DNA of 64,000 nt from contig JAERTG010000050.1 in NCBI GenBank assembly GCA_016845065.1, positions 62,001 to 126,000 on the forward strand, in the 5' to 3' direction. Shown here piece after piece: positions 18,668 to 26,823 of this stretch (position 1 is its first letter; each line of letters starts with the position of its first letter). The DNA comes from Fidelibacterota bacterium. GTDB lineage: Bacteria > Fidelibacterota > UBA8477 > JABMPR01. The notes under the pieces were generated by a model. That model did no database searches, was not told where the DNA came from, and was given only the letters and a program-made list of their open reading frames with translations. Position numbers and translations under genes: made by a program.

Positions 18668-19111
18668 GTGGCTGTGCTACACCCCTTCTTTGTTCATTTC
18701 CCCATCGCTATTTTGGTAGTGGCGGCAGCCTTTGATGTATATGGCTCCTGGAGAGATAAGCAGGAACAAAGACAGACAGCCCATATCTTACAGTTGATGG
18801 CAGGTGTATCTGCCCTCTTCGCTGCAATTAGTGGGAACCTGGCTGAATCCCTTGTAGTTGATCAGAAACTTCTTCACCAGAGTGTAACAGAAGCTTTTGA
18901 TAAACACATTTCAATAGGGAATGCTATGGTATGGCTCATTATTCTGGTGGTTGTTGGACGAACCTTTGCTGTCCTTGAGCGAAAGGATTGGGCAACCAAT
19001 GGTTGGATTTTTCCTGTTGTAAGTGTGGTGTTGGCCCTGCTCGTGATAGTAACAGGACTATTGGGTGGGAATTTGAGTGCGTCAATTCTGACTTATTATA
19101 TCAACTTATAG
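18668..19111 (+). CDS. DUF2231 integral membrane protein
   Basis: A protein of about 147 residues with four membrane segments. It opens AVLHPFFVHFPIAILVVAAAFDV, the DUF2231 signature with conserved His residues; a second His pair appears in LLHQSVTEAFDKHISIG. The GTG at 18668, 4 bases after the lipoprotein stop, is the likely start; an open frame upstream to 18605 overlaps the lipoprotein gene and is less likely. DUF2231 proteins are often next to redox or haem genes and may bind haem; the function is not established. Confidence 0.7.
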   Translation: MAVLHPFFVHFPIAILVVAAAFDVYGSWRDKQEQRQTAHILQLMAGVSALFAAISGNLAESLVVDQKLLHQSVTEAFDKHISIGNAMVWLIILVVVGRTFAVLERKDWATNGWIFPVVSVVLALLVIVTGLLGGNLSASILTYYINL

Positions 19112-19150
19112 TAAACCTTGCGAAGATTAGAAAACCTCCACAAGGTTTAC
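19111..19150. repeat. Inverted repeat between convergent genes
   Basis: GTAAACCTTG (19111-19120) pairs exactly with CAAGGTTTAC (19141-19150) over a 20-base spacer, lying between the convergent DUF2231 and cytochrome peroxidase genes. There is no clear T-run on either strand, so it is at best a weak bidirectional terminator. Confidence 0.5.
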
Positions 19151-19157
19151 AAGAATT

Positions 19158-20162
19158 CTAACTTTGAATAAAGCGATTCCCATTCATGGTTTTCAGAAAA
19201 CCAGCAATTTTTGCAGCTTCTTCTTCTGATATCTGCTGCATTAACTGCATATCTCCCATCATCTGAATGGTTTCCTCGAGACTTTCAACACCCCCGTCAT
19301 GGAAGTAAGGACCAGTCAAGTCAATGTTCCTTAGCGCAGGAACCTTGAACATGAACTTATCTTGCTCTAAACCCGTTACCTCATATCGTCCTTCATCTTT
19401 CAGGTTGTGATAGGGTTTAATAAGACCATTTTTCTGATACATGTTGGCCCCCAACATGGAACCCATATGGCAGGTAACACAAGCCTTTCCGAGGAATAGA
19501 TCCAGACCTTCAACCTCAGCTTTTGTGATAGCCTTTAAATCGCCTCCCAGAAATGAATCAAACCTATCATGAGTCACCAAAGTGCGCTCGAATGCTGCAA
19601 GCGCTTCTGTAATATTCTCATAATCAATGCTGTTTTCTCCAAATGCCTCAATAAATAAGGCTGAGTATTCAGGAATGGCCTTAATTTTAGCCACAGCAGT
19701 AGCTGAATCAGGAAGTGCCATTTCATCTGGGTTTAAAATAGGTCCACCAGCTTGCTCGTTTAGATCTACTGCTCGACCGTCCCAAAATTGTGCAAAATGA
19801 AAACCTGCGTTAAAAACCGTTGGTGAATTTCTCGTCCCGGGTATTCCATTGGTTCCTTCTGATGTGGGCTTGTTATCTACACCAGCTATGGCGAGATCAT
19901 GGCAGGTATTACAGGACATGTCTCCCGTATTGGAAAGAGCAGTTTCAAAATATAGCTTTTCGCCGAGCTTGACTCTGGCTTCAGTATCATTTTCTGATCC
20001 TTGCATCAAATCAGGAACCACTGCGAACATTGGTTGTACTTTGGTAAGTATCTCTTGCTGATATGTCAAATCTTCAGGTGGTTGTTTATCTGTTTTTCCA
20101 CCGCACTGAACCAACACAAGTATTATCAAACTCAAGACAATAAATACGACGTTTCTCTGCAT
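19158..20162 (-). CDS. Dihaem cytochrome c peroxidase (MauG/CcpA family), lipoprotein
   Basis: A 334-residue periplasmic enzyme with two CxxCH haem sites, MSCNTCHDLAIAG near residue 83 and KACVTCHMGSMLG near 230, the spacing of bacterial di-haem peroxidases. The N-terminus has a lipobox (IILVLVQCGGK), so it is membrane-tethered. GTRNSPTVFNAGFHFAQFWDG and VPALRNIDLTGPYFHDGGV are family signatures. It should reduce H2O2 with electrons from a c-type donor. It is transcribed alone, divergent from the TetR gene. Confidence 0.92.
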   Translation of the reverse strand: MQRNVVFIVLSLIILVLVQCGGKTDKQPPEDLTYQQEILTKVQPMFAVVPDLMQGSENDTEARVKLGEKLYFETALSNTGDMSCNTCHDLAIAGVDNKPTSEGTNGIPGTRNSPTVFNAGFHFAQFWDGRAVDLNEQAGGPILNPDEMALPDSATAVAKIKAIPEYSALFIEAFGENSIDYENITEALAAFERTLVTHDRFDSFLGGDLKAITKAEVEGLDLFLGKACVTCHMGSMLGANMYQKNGLIKPYHNLKDEGRYEVTGLEQDKFMFKVPALRNIDLTGPYFHDGGVESLEETIQMMGDMQLMQQISEEEAAKIAGFLKTMNGNRFIQS

Positions 20163-20323
20163 TACAATTCCCCTTGTTATTTAAGTGCATAAAATAAATA
20201 GCTGCCAAATAACAATAATATAAATTTCTGCTGACGCATTGCATTTAAAAAATAGTTGGGATTCGATCAAAAACCCTCAATCGACCGCAGAGACGAACCT
20301 TGCTCAGGATCCACAAAGCTTGC

Positions 20324-20351
20324 TTGCAGAAAGATAGTAAAGGTCTATATT
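20324..20351 (+). promoter_or_regulatory. Candidate promoter of the TetR-fad operon
   Basis: TATATT at 20346-20351 is 5 of 6 to the -10 consensus, with a weak TTGCAG at 20324-20329 16 bases upstream. The palindromic operator begins at 20350 on top of the -10 edge, which fits a repressor-blocked promoter. The -35 is only 3 of 6. Confidence 0.4.
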
Positions 20352-20375
20352 ACATACCGACCAGTCGGTATGTAA
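20350..20375. promoter_or_regulatory. TetR-type operator palindrome
   Basis: TTACATACCGAC (20350-20361) and GTCGGTATGTAA (20364-20375) are perfect 12-base inverted arms around CA. The ACCGAC..GTCGGT core is the kind of site bound by TetR-family repressors. It sits 27 bases before the TetR start, overlapping the candidate promoter, so autoregulation of the TetR-fad operon is likely. Confidence 0.85.
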
Positions 20376-20402
20376 TAAATTGAAATAATATTAAGGCTAA
20401 AT

Positions 20403-21002
20403 ATGACAGAGAGAAGACCCAGCTCAGAGCGTCGAATAGAAATCTTAGAAGCAGCCCTCACCATTTTTGTGAAGAAGGGATATTCTGAGGCAAGAATGGA
20501 TGATATTGTTCAAGAGATCGGCTTGAGTAAAGGTGCACTATATCATCATTTCCAAAGCAAACGGGACTTATTTATTGCGCTAATTGAGCATTGGATGGAT
20601 CAATTCTCTCCCATCGAACGTGGTGGTCTAATGCGAGCAAAACCGTCCAGAGAGATCATCCTGCATATTGCCAAATTCACAGCTAAACTTTTCAAAAGAA
20701 ACCCGAACTGGTTCCTGGTTGAACCTGAAATTTGGGCGTTTGCGAACCGCGATAGGGAAATCAAGGAAATGGCGAGTCATCTTTATGCCAGTGTATTAAG
20801 CGAGTTTGAAGCTCTTATTAAACGTGGCATTGAGTACGGGGAATTCAGAAATGTAAATGAGGGCATGATAGCTATGTCGATTATGACCTCCCTGCATGGT
20901 ATGATTTGGTTTGCATTGTTTAAGCCGAATGATTTTTCGCTGGAAGAATACGTAGACTTGAATATGGAACTCATTCTGGATGGTATTGCTATCCAGAATT
21001 GA
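20403..21002 (+). CDS. TetR/AcrR-family transcriptional regulator
   Basis: A 199-residue repressor. The N-terminal helix-turn-helix is ILEAALTIFVKKGYSEARMDD then EIGLSKGALYHHFQSKRDLF (about 10-55), the classic TetR pattern; the rest is the helical ligand domain. With beta-oxidation genes directly downstream (35 bases) and an operator directly upstream, the ligand is most simply a long-chain acyl-CoA, as in Gram-positive and Thermus FadR. That ligand is inference. Confidence 0.9.
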   Translation: MTERRPSSERRIEILEAALTIFVKKGYSEARMDDIVQEIGLSKGALYHHFQSKRDLFIALIEHWMDQFSPIERGGLMRAKPSREIILHIAKFTAKLFKRNPNWFLVEPEIWAFANRDREIKEMASHLYASVLSEFEALIKRGIEYGEFRNVNEGMIAMSIMTSLHGMIWFALFKPNDFSLEEYVDLNMELILDGIAIQN

Positions 21003-21036
21003 GACTAAAGGAATTAGCTAAAATAAGGAGAACGAG

Positions 21037-22809
21037 ATGAATAAGGGTGGCGCATTTTTAACCACACCTTTTGGCGTTGATGAAATTTTCACCAGAGAAA
21101 AATGGAGTGATGACCAAAAAGAGTTTTTCGAGGCGATTCAATCTTTCGCCAAAGAAACTGTCGCTCCTAGAGCTGATGATATTGAAAAACTTGATGAAGT
21201 TTTAACTCGAAATTTTATGACGCAGATGGGGGAAATGGGGATGATGGGGCTGGATGTCCCAGAACAGTATGGGGGAATGGGGCTAGATAAGACAGCTGCT
21301 GCCCTGGCTCTTGAAGCCATGGGAGTTGGTGAAAGCTCCTCCTTGATGGTAACCGTAACGGATCATACTGGTATTGGTTTACTACCTATTTTATGGTATG
21401 GAACTGATGAACAACGAGAGAAATATATACCTAAGATGATGAGTGGGGAATGGATGAGCTCCTATGCTCTCACAGAACCCAGTGCAGGCTCTGATGCCCT
21501 CAATGGGACAGCTTCGGCGAAGCTCAATGAGGAAGGTACACATTACATTCTTAACGGTGTGAAGCAATTTATTACCAACGGTGCGTGGGCGGATATTGGT
21601 GTAGTCTTTGCGAAGGTAGATGGAGAAAAGTTAACTGCATTTATCCTTGACCAAGAAACAACCGGATGGGAGCGGGGACCAGAAGAACACAAACTGGGTA
21701 TCAAAGGTTCCTCAACAACTACATTTGTCTTGAATGATTGTAAGGTTGTAGTTGATAATGTTCTGGGAGGTGTTGGCAAGGGAGCAGCCGTTGCTTTCAA
21801 CGTCCTATATATAGGTCGATTGAAACTGGGTGCTGTCACCATGGGTGGAGCTAAACATGTCATAAAAAATGCCCTTGATTACGCTTTAGAGCGCAAGCAG
21901 TTTGCCCAACCATTAACTGCTTTTGGGATGATGCAGCGCAAGTTCGCTGATATGGTGATTCGCTGTTACGAAGCTGACACCATTACTTATCAGTCAACTG
22001 GATCAATCGATGCTGCTGTTGAACGATATGAAGAGGATGATCCTGAATACTACAATCACCTCTACTCAGTGATAGAGGACCATGCAATAGAGAATAGTAC
22101 CAATAAAATTTTCTCATCTGAGGCAATGTGGATTAATGCTGATGATGGCCTCCAGATATTTGGTGGTTATGGTTTCTCTGAGGAATATCCACTGGCTCGT
22201 CTTCTACGGGATGAACGCGTCAATCGTATTTTTGAGGGAACCAATGAGATCAACAAGCTGATTATTTCCGGAATTACCATGAAAAAGGCCATTTTGGAAG
22301 AACTTCCTATTCGGGACCACATTCTTGGGATGGGAGAAGGCTGGATGCCAGTGGCTGATATTCCATCAGACCATGCTATGGTTCAAGAGATTAAAGCAGT
22401 TGAACTAGGTCGGGGAATCGTACTTAAAACCCTCCATGAACTGATTTTGAAATATGGACAAGATTTCAAAAACACTCAATTCGAAATTGAAGCCTTCGCC
22501 AATATGATTATTGCCCAGCAGGTCATTTTCAGTGTTCTGAGAAGATTTTTACAGTTAGATGAAAGTTATCCAAGACGAGATGAAGTTTCGGCCATTTTGA
22601 GAGTGTCAGTGCTCAGAAATCTCGAGGTAATTGTTTCGAATGCAAAAAAAATATTGAGACATATCCTAACTGAAGAAGATCGCAAGGTAAAATTAGGCAA
22701 ATTGAATGAAGCATTGGCGGATTTGGATTATCATGCTGATGTTATAGAAGAACAAAATGTGATTTTCCAGCTTCTGCTCAAACGTGGATTATATCCACTG
22801 AATGATTAA
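21037..22809 (+). CDS. fadE: Acyl-CoA dehydrogenase, long form (FadE/YusJ type)
   Basis: A 590-residue FAD enzyme that makes the first double bond in beta-oxidation. The core (about 20-410) has the family strings MSSYALTEPSAGSDALNGT, FITNGAWADIGVVFAK and GGYGFSEEYPLARLLRDERV; the catalytic Glu follows in IFEGTNEINKLIISG. A 180-residue C-terminal helical extension makes it like Bacillus FadE (about 594 residues) and mitochondrial VLCAD/ACAD9 rather than the 380-residue enzymes. A good ribosome site (TAAGGAG) precedes ATG 21037. It is the first enzyme gene of the operon. Confidence 0.92.
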   Translation: MNKGGAFLTTPFGVDEIFTREKWSDDQKEFFEAIQSFAKETVAPRADDIEKLDEVLTRNFMTQMGEMGMMGLDVPEQYGGMGLDKTAAALALEAMGVGESSSLMVTVTDHTGIGLLPILWYGTDEQREKYIPKMMSGEWMSSYALTEPSAGSDALNGTASAKLNEEGTHYILNGVKQFITNGAWADIGVVFAKVDGEKLTAFILDQETTGWERGPEEHKLGIKGSSTTTFVLNDCKVVVDNVLGGVGKGAAVAFNVLYIGRLKLGAVTMGGAKHVIKNALDYALERKQFAQPLTAFGMMQRKFADMVIRCYEADTITYQSTGSIDAAVERYEEDDPEYYNHLYSVIEDHAIENSTNKIFSSEAMWINADDGLQIFGGYGFSEEYPLARLLRDERVNRIFEGTNEINKLIISGITMKKAILEELPIRDHILGMGEGWMPVADIPSDHAMVQEIKAVELGRGIVLKTLHELILKYGQDFKNTQFEIEAFANMIIAQQVIFSVLRRFLQLDESYPRRDEVSAILRVSVLRNLEVIVSNAKKILRHILTEEDRKVKLGKLNEALADLDYHADVIEEQNVIFQLLLKRGLYPLND

Positions 22810-22828
22810 GGAATGAGGAGTTAATTAA

Positions 22829-23962
22829 ATGAGTGAAAGATATAGTGTAATCGTTGATGCTGTTAGGAGTCCAATTGGTCTTAAGAATGGCGAAATGATC
22901 GGAATGCGACCGGATGATATCACTGCTGAAGTGGTAAAAGGTTTGTTAGCCAGAAATCCTGGAGTTAAACCTGAAGATATTGAAGATCTGGTCCTTGGAT
23001 GTGCTTTCCCGGAAGGGAATCAGGGTATGTTGATGGGAAGAGGGGTGGCGCTACTCTCAGGTCTACCCATCACAACGACAGGTAGTACCATAAACCGATT
23101 TTGTGGTTCATCCATGGATGCACTTCACCAATTGAGTGCCGCCATAATAGCCGGGGACAAGGAAATTGGAATTGCTGCTGGCGTCGAAGATATGTTTGGT
23201 GTTCCCATGGGTGGATACAATCCAGACTTTAATCCAGAATTGTATGAAATGGATTACTACATGGGTATGGGTGAAACCGCAGAAAATCTGGCCAATGAAC
23301 TGAGTATCAGTCGAGAGGATCAGGAGGAGTTTGCAATAACATCGCATAAAAGAGCGTTGGCTGCACAGGCTGCAGGGAAATTCGACAATGAGATCGTACC
23401 CATTGAAATAGAAGGCATCAACGTTTCAAAGGATGAAGGTCCTCGAGAACCGGATGTAGCTAAGATTAAATCCTTATCACCTGCATTCGATGAAGAAGGG
23501 AGCATTACAGCTGCAACATCCAGTCCCATTAGTGTGGGAGCCTCGGCAGTGCTTGTTATGAGCAATACTAAAGCTGAAGAGTTGGGTCTCAAAGTAAGAG
23601 CGAAAATTATTTCCAGGGCTGTAGCCGGTGTGGATCCTACCCTAATGGGTGCAGGTCCACTTCCAGCTACCGAAAAAGCACTGAATAATGTGGGTATGAC
23701 CCTGGATCAGATTGATACCATTGAACTGAATGAAGCGTTTGCTGCACAATCCCTATACGTAATACGCAAGGGTGATTTTCCAGTTGATAAGATCAATCTC
23801 AATGGTGGAGCAATCGCCCTGGGGCACCCTCTGGGTTGCTCAGGTGCCAGAATAATAACCACACTACTTAATGTAATGGAACAAAACGATACTAAATATG
23901 GTCTGGCAACCATGTGTATAGGCACTGGTCAGGGTATCGCAACAATTATCGAGAGGATCTAG
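22829..23962 (+). CDS. fadA: Acetyl-CoA acyltransferase (thiolase)
   Basis: A 377-residue thiolase for the last step of beta-oxidation. The acyl-carrying cysteine is in [16 protein letters not shown] near residue 92; the second active region is [18 protein letters not shown] and the proton-relay Cys is in [14 protein letters not shown]. It is a little shorter than usual (about 390). It lies 19 bases after fadE with GGAATGAGGAG upstream. Confidence 0.93.
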   Translation: MSERYSVIVDAVRSPIGLKNGEMIGMRPDDITAEVVKGLLARNPGVKPEDIEDLVLGCAFPEGNQGMLMGRGVALLSGLPITTTGSTINRFCGSSMDALHQLSAAIIAGDKEIGIAAGVEDMFGVPMGGYNPDFNPELYEMDYYMGMGETAENLANELSISREDQEEFAITSHKRALAAQAAGKFDNEIVPIEIEGINVSKDEGPREPDVAKIKSLSPAFDEEGSITAATSSPISVGASAVLVMSNTKAEELGLKVRAKIISRAVAGVDPTLMGAGPLPATEKALNNVGMTLDQIDTIELNEAFAAQSLYVIRKGDFPVDKINLNGGAIALGHPLGCSGARIITTLLNVMEQNDTKYGLATMCIGTGQGIATIIERI

Positions 23963-23964
23963 TT

Positions 23965-26313
23965 ATGGCATTAAAGGTAGAAAAGGTAGCCGTACTGGGT
24001 GCTGGTGTCATGGGTGCTCAGATTGCGACTCACCTCTCAAACGCCGGAATTCCCACATACCTCTTCGACATGAATCAGGAGCTTGCTGAACAGGGCTTGG
24101 AGGGAATGAAAAAGCTGAAACCGAGTCCAGTTTACAACCCAAAGACTTTAGAGACCATCACACCGTGTAATTATGATGATCATCTTGACAAAATTGGGAA
24201 GGTGGATTGGGTAATTGAAGTCATTGCTGAAAGGTTGGATTGGAAACAGGGGCTCTTTGAGAAAATTGTTCCCCAAATGAATGCATCAGCCATTCTGACC
24301 AGTAATACATCAGGTCTCTCCTTAGCTGATATGACAAGCTCATTACCTGCTGAAATGAGGAAGCGATTCTTTATTACTCATTTTTTTAATCCTCCTCGAT
24401 ACATGAAATTGGTTGAATTGGTAGGCGGACCTGAGACCGATATGGAAGCCATGAAGGATATTGCTGCATTCTTGGAAGATGATCTGGGGAAGGGTGTCGT
24501 CTGGGCTAAGGATACAGCCAACTTTATCGCCAATCGAATTGGTGTATACGGTATGATGCTGACCTTGAAATTAGCGAGAGAAAAGCATCTGAATATTCCA
24601 GATGTAGATGCTTTGACTGGAACTTTAATCGGCCATATGAAATCAGCAACTTTTCGAACCGCTGATGTTGTTGGTCTGGATACCTTGGTCCATGTAGCAG
24701 AAAATGCTTATGACAAAGGCGAGGAAGATGAAGAGCGTGAAATATTCCAGATTCCTGATTATTTACAATCCATGCTTGATAAGGGATGGCTTGGACAGAA
24801 AACCAAGTCAGGTTTTTATAAAAAGGTGGACAAGAAAACCATTCTTTCCCTCAATCTTGATACGCTGGAATATGAACCATCTGTTAAGAAAAAATATGAT
24901 GCGGTCAGGGTTTCCAAGAATGAAACTTATCTCCCTGGGAAATTGAAAAGCCTGGTAAGTATTGATGATGTCGCCGGAAAATTTCTCTGGGAGTTAAATG
25001 CTGGGATTTTGATCTACTCTGCCAATCGATTACCTGAAATCTCAGATGATATAGTAAATATTGATAATGCCATGAAATGGGGCTTTGGTTGGGAGTTTGG
25101 TCCTTTTGAAGTCTGGGATGCACTAGGGGTGGTCGAATCATCAGATCGAATGAAGCTTGATGGTCGCAAAATTCCTGCCTGGGTCCAAACCATGATCAGC
25201 AAGGGATTCACATCATTTTATGGGTTTGATGGAAAGGTTAAAACCTATTACGATCCATCAAGTGAATCTATGCAGCCTGTACCAACCCATCCTCTGGCTG
25301 TTGATTTTAATGTGGTGAAGAAAACTGGTGGACTCATAAAGAAGGATTGGTCCGCCTCACTCATCGATCTAGGTGATGGAGTCGCTGTAGTAACCATGCA
25401 TTCGGTTTTGCAGCCGACTTTTAATCCAATCGATGGCTCCATCATCAGTATGTTTGATCAAGCAGTGGATTGGGTGGCCGAGAATAAGTATAAGGGTCTG
25501 GTCATTGCGTCTGAAGCAACACACTTCTCCGCTGGAGCCAACCTGGCCTTAATGCTCAAAGCCATTGATGAGAAAGACTGGGAAGGTTTGGACGCCATGA
25601 GCAAGGCCATGCAGGATACGTTGCAAAAGGTTCGATTTGCTCCATTCCCTGTAGTGGCTGCACCACACTGGATGGCACTAGGTGGTGGTTATGAAACCAT
25701 AGGAGCCTGTGACAGGATTGTCGCAGCAGCCGAATTATATACTGGTCTTGTTGAAGTAGGCGTAGGATTGATCCCTGGAGCAGGTGGTAACCTGAGAATG
25801 ATCATGAAAGCACAGGATCGTCTTTCCAAGGGACGTGCAGGGGCCTTTCAGGTAGCTCAGAAGGCTTTTGAAGCTATCGGTTTTGCCAAAGTTTCCATGT
25901 CAGCAAAACACGCTGTTTCAATAGGTTATCTAACCCGGGATGATATCATCGTCGTTAATCAGGATCATCGGATATCTCGAGCCAAGGCAGAGGTTTTGTC
26001 CATGAGTGAAGGATATGAGGCACCTGAATTACGGACGGATCTCTTTCTACCTGGAAAAGGGGGAAGGTTGGCTGTCAAGAGCAGTGTGAAGGGTTTCCTC
26101 AAATCTGGGAAAATCTCTGAACATGATGCGCTTATTGCAGAGAAGCTCGCATTTGTGCTCACAGGTGGTGATAAGGGTGGAATCATGAAACCCCTAGACG
26201 AACAGTATCTCCTCGATTTAGAAAGAGAGGCTTTCGTTTCACTTGGTGGGGAACCAAAAACCCGGGCCCGCATAGAATACATGTTGAAACGAGGGCGACC
26301 TCTAAGGAACTAA
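23965..26313 (+). CDS. fadN: 3-hydroxyacyl-CoA dehydrogenase / enoyl-CoA hydratase fusion (FadN type)
   Basis: A 782-residue two-function enzyme for hydration and NAD-linked oxidation in beta-oxidation. Domain order is dehydrogenase first: VAVLGAGVMGAQIATHLS binds NAD, FITHFFNPPRYMKLVELVGG holds the catalytic His, then 3HCDH C-terminal domains to about 400. The hydratase follows (about 480-700): KGLVIASEATHFSAGANLA forms the oxyanion hole; MALGGGYETIGACD and LVEVGVGLIPGAGGN carry the catalytic Glu pair. This order matches Bacillus FadN, not E. coli FadB. ATG 23965, 2 bases after the thiolase stop, is preferred over the TTG-type extension into fadA. Confidence 0.92.
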   Translation: MALKVEKVAVLGAGVMGAQIATHLSNAGIPTYLFDMNQELAEQGLEGMKKLKPSPVYNPKTLETITPCNYDDHLDKIGKVDWVIEVIAERLDWKQGLFEKIVPQMNASAILTSNTSGLSLADMTSSLPAEMRKRFFITHFFNPPRYMKLVELVGGPETDMEAMKDIAAFLEDDLGKGVVWAKDTANFIANRIGVYGMMLTLKLAREKHLNIPDVDALTGTLIGHMKSATFRTADVVGLDTLVHVAENAYDKGEEDEEREIFQIPDYLQSMLDKGWLGQKTKSGFYKKVDKKTILSLNLDTLEYEPSVKKKYDAVRVSKNETYLPGKLKSLVSIDDVAGKFLWELNAGILIYSANRLPEISDDIVNIDNAMKWGFGWEFGPFEVWDALGVVESSDRMKLDGRKIPAWVQTMISKGFTSFYGFDGKVKTYYDPSSESMQPVPTHPLAVDFNVVKKTGGLIKKDWSASLIDLGDGVAVVTMHSVLQPTFNPIDGSIISMFDQAVDWVAENKYKGLVIASEATHFSAGANLALMLKAIDEKDWEGLDAMSKAMQDTLQKVRFAPFPVVAAPHWMALGGGYETIGACDRIVAAAELYTGLVEVGVGLIPGAGGNLRMIMKAQDRLSKGRAGAFQVAQKAFEAIGFAKVSMSAKHAVSIGYLTRDDIIVVNQDHRISRAKAEVLSMSEGYEAPELRTDLFLPGKGGRLAVKSSVKGFLKSGKISEHDALIAEKLAFVLTGGDKGGIMKPLDEQYLLDLEREAFVSLGGEPKTRARIEYMLKRGRPLRN

Positions 26314-26358
26314 CTGCATCCCACGTTTTCCGTTTTCCTCTTGGGGATGCATTCAAAA

Positions 26359-26391
26359 AGAAAGGCGGCGATTTTATCGTCGCCTTTTCTA
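26359..26391 (+). terminator. Rho-independent terminator after the fad operon
   Basis: GAAAGGCGGCGAT (26360-26372) pairs with ATCGTCGCCTTTTC (26376-26389), with one G-T wobble, over a three-base loop, then a short T-rich tail. It ends the TetR-fadE-fadA-fadN transcript. Confidence 0.75.
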
Positions 26392-26479
26392 TTTATAAAA
26401 CCGCTTAAATAATTATCTTAACCCATAATCTTTATAACGCAGTACCTAAAACTTGGAAATTCACCATTTGGGTTAGAAT

Positions 26480-26809
26480 ATGAATATTGAAGAGAAACAA
26501 CAAATACGGGAACGAATCAATTTAGAAATTGAGAGTGCCACTGAGCAGGTCCTCGAGCTGAGAGAAATGACGCAACCCATTGCCCCTGATGCTGCCATAG
26601 GGCGCATATCACGCATGGAAGCCATAAACAACAAGAGTGTGAATGAGCTGCTATTATCAAAAACAGAAGTCAAACTTAAAAAACTCGAAGCCTCCCTGGC
26701 TTACATTGATAAAGAGGACTATGGTCTTTGCCGAGTCTGCAAAAAACCCATCCCACTGGGTCGTCTGATGATGTTGCCTGAATCAGATAAATGCGTGGAT
26801 TGTGCCTAA
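26480..26809 (+). CDS. DksA/TraR-type C4 zinc-finger protein
   Basis: A 109-residue protein. The zinc finger is C-terminal: YGLCRVCKKPIPLGR then LPESDKCVDCA, i.e. CxxC-17-CxxC. The helical N-terminal two thirds (EEKQQIRERINLEIESAT) would form a coiled coil. DksA-family proteins bind the RNA polymerase secondary channel; this one is shorter than DksA (151) and its N-terminal loop does not show the usual DxxDxA acidic tip clearly, although APDAAIGRISRME sits in that area. A regulatory role is likely but not proven. Confidence 0.8.
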   Translation: MNIEEKQQIRERINLEIESATEQVLELREMTQPIAPDAAIGRISRMEAINNKSVNELLLSKTEVKLKKLEASLAYIDKEDYGLCRVCKKPIPLGRLMMLPESDKCVDCA

Positions 26810-26823
26810 AAGGAGATTCCCTT

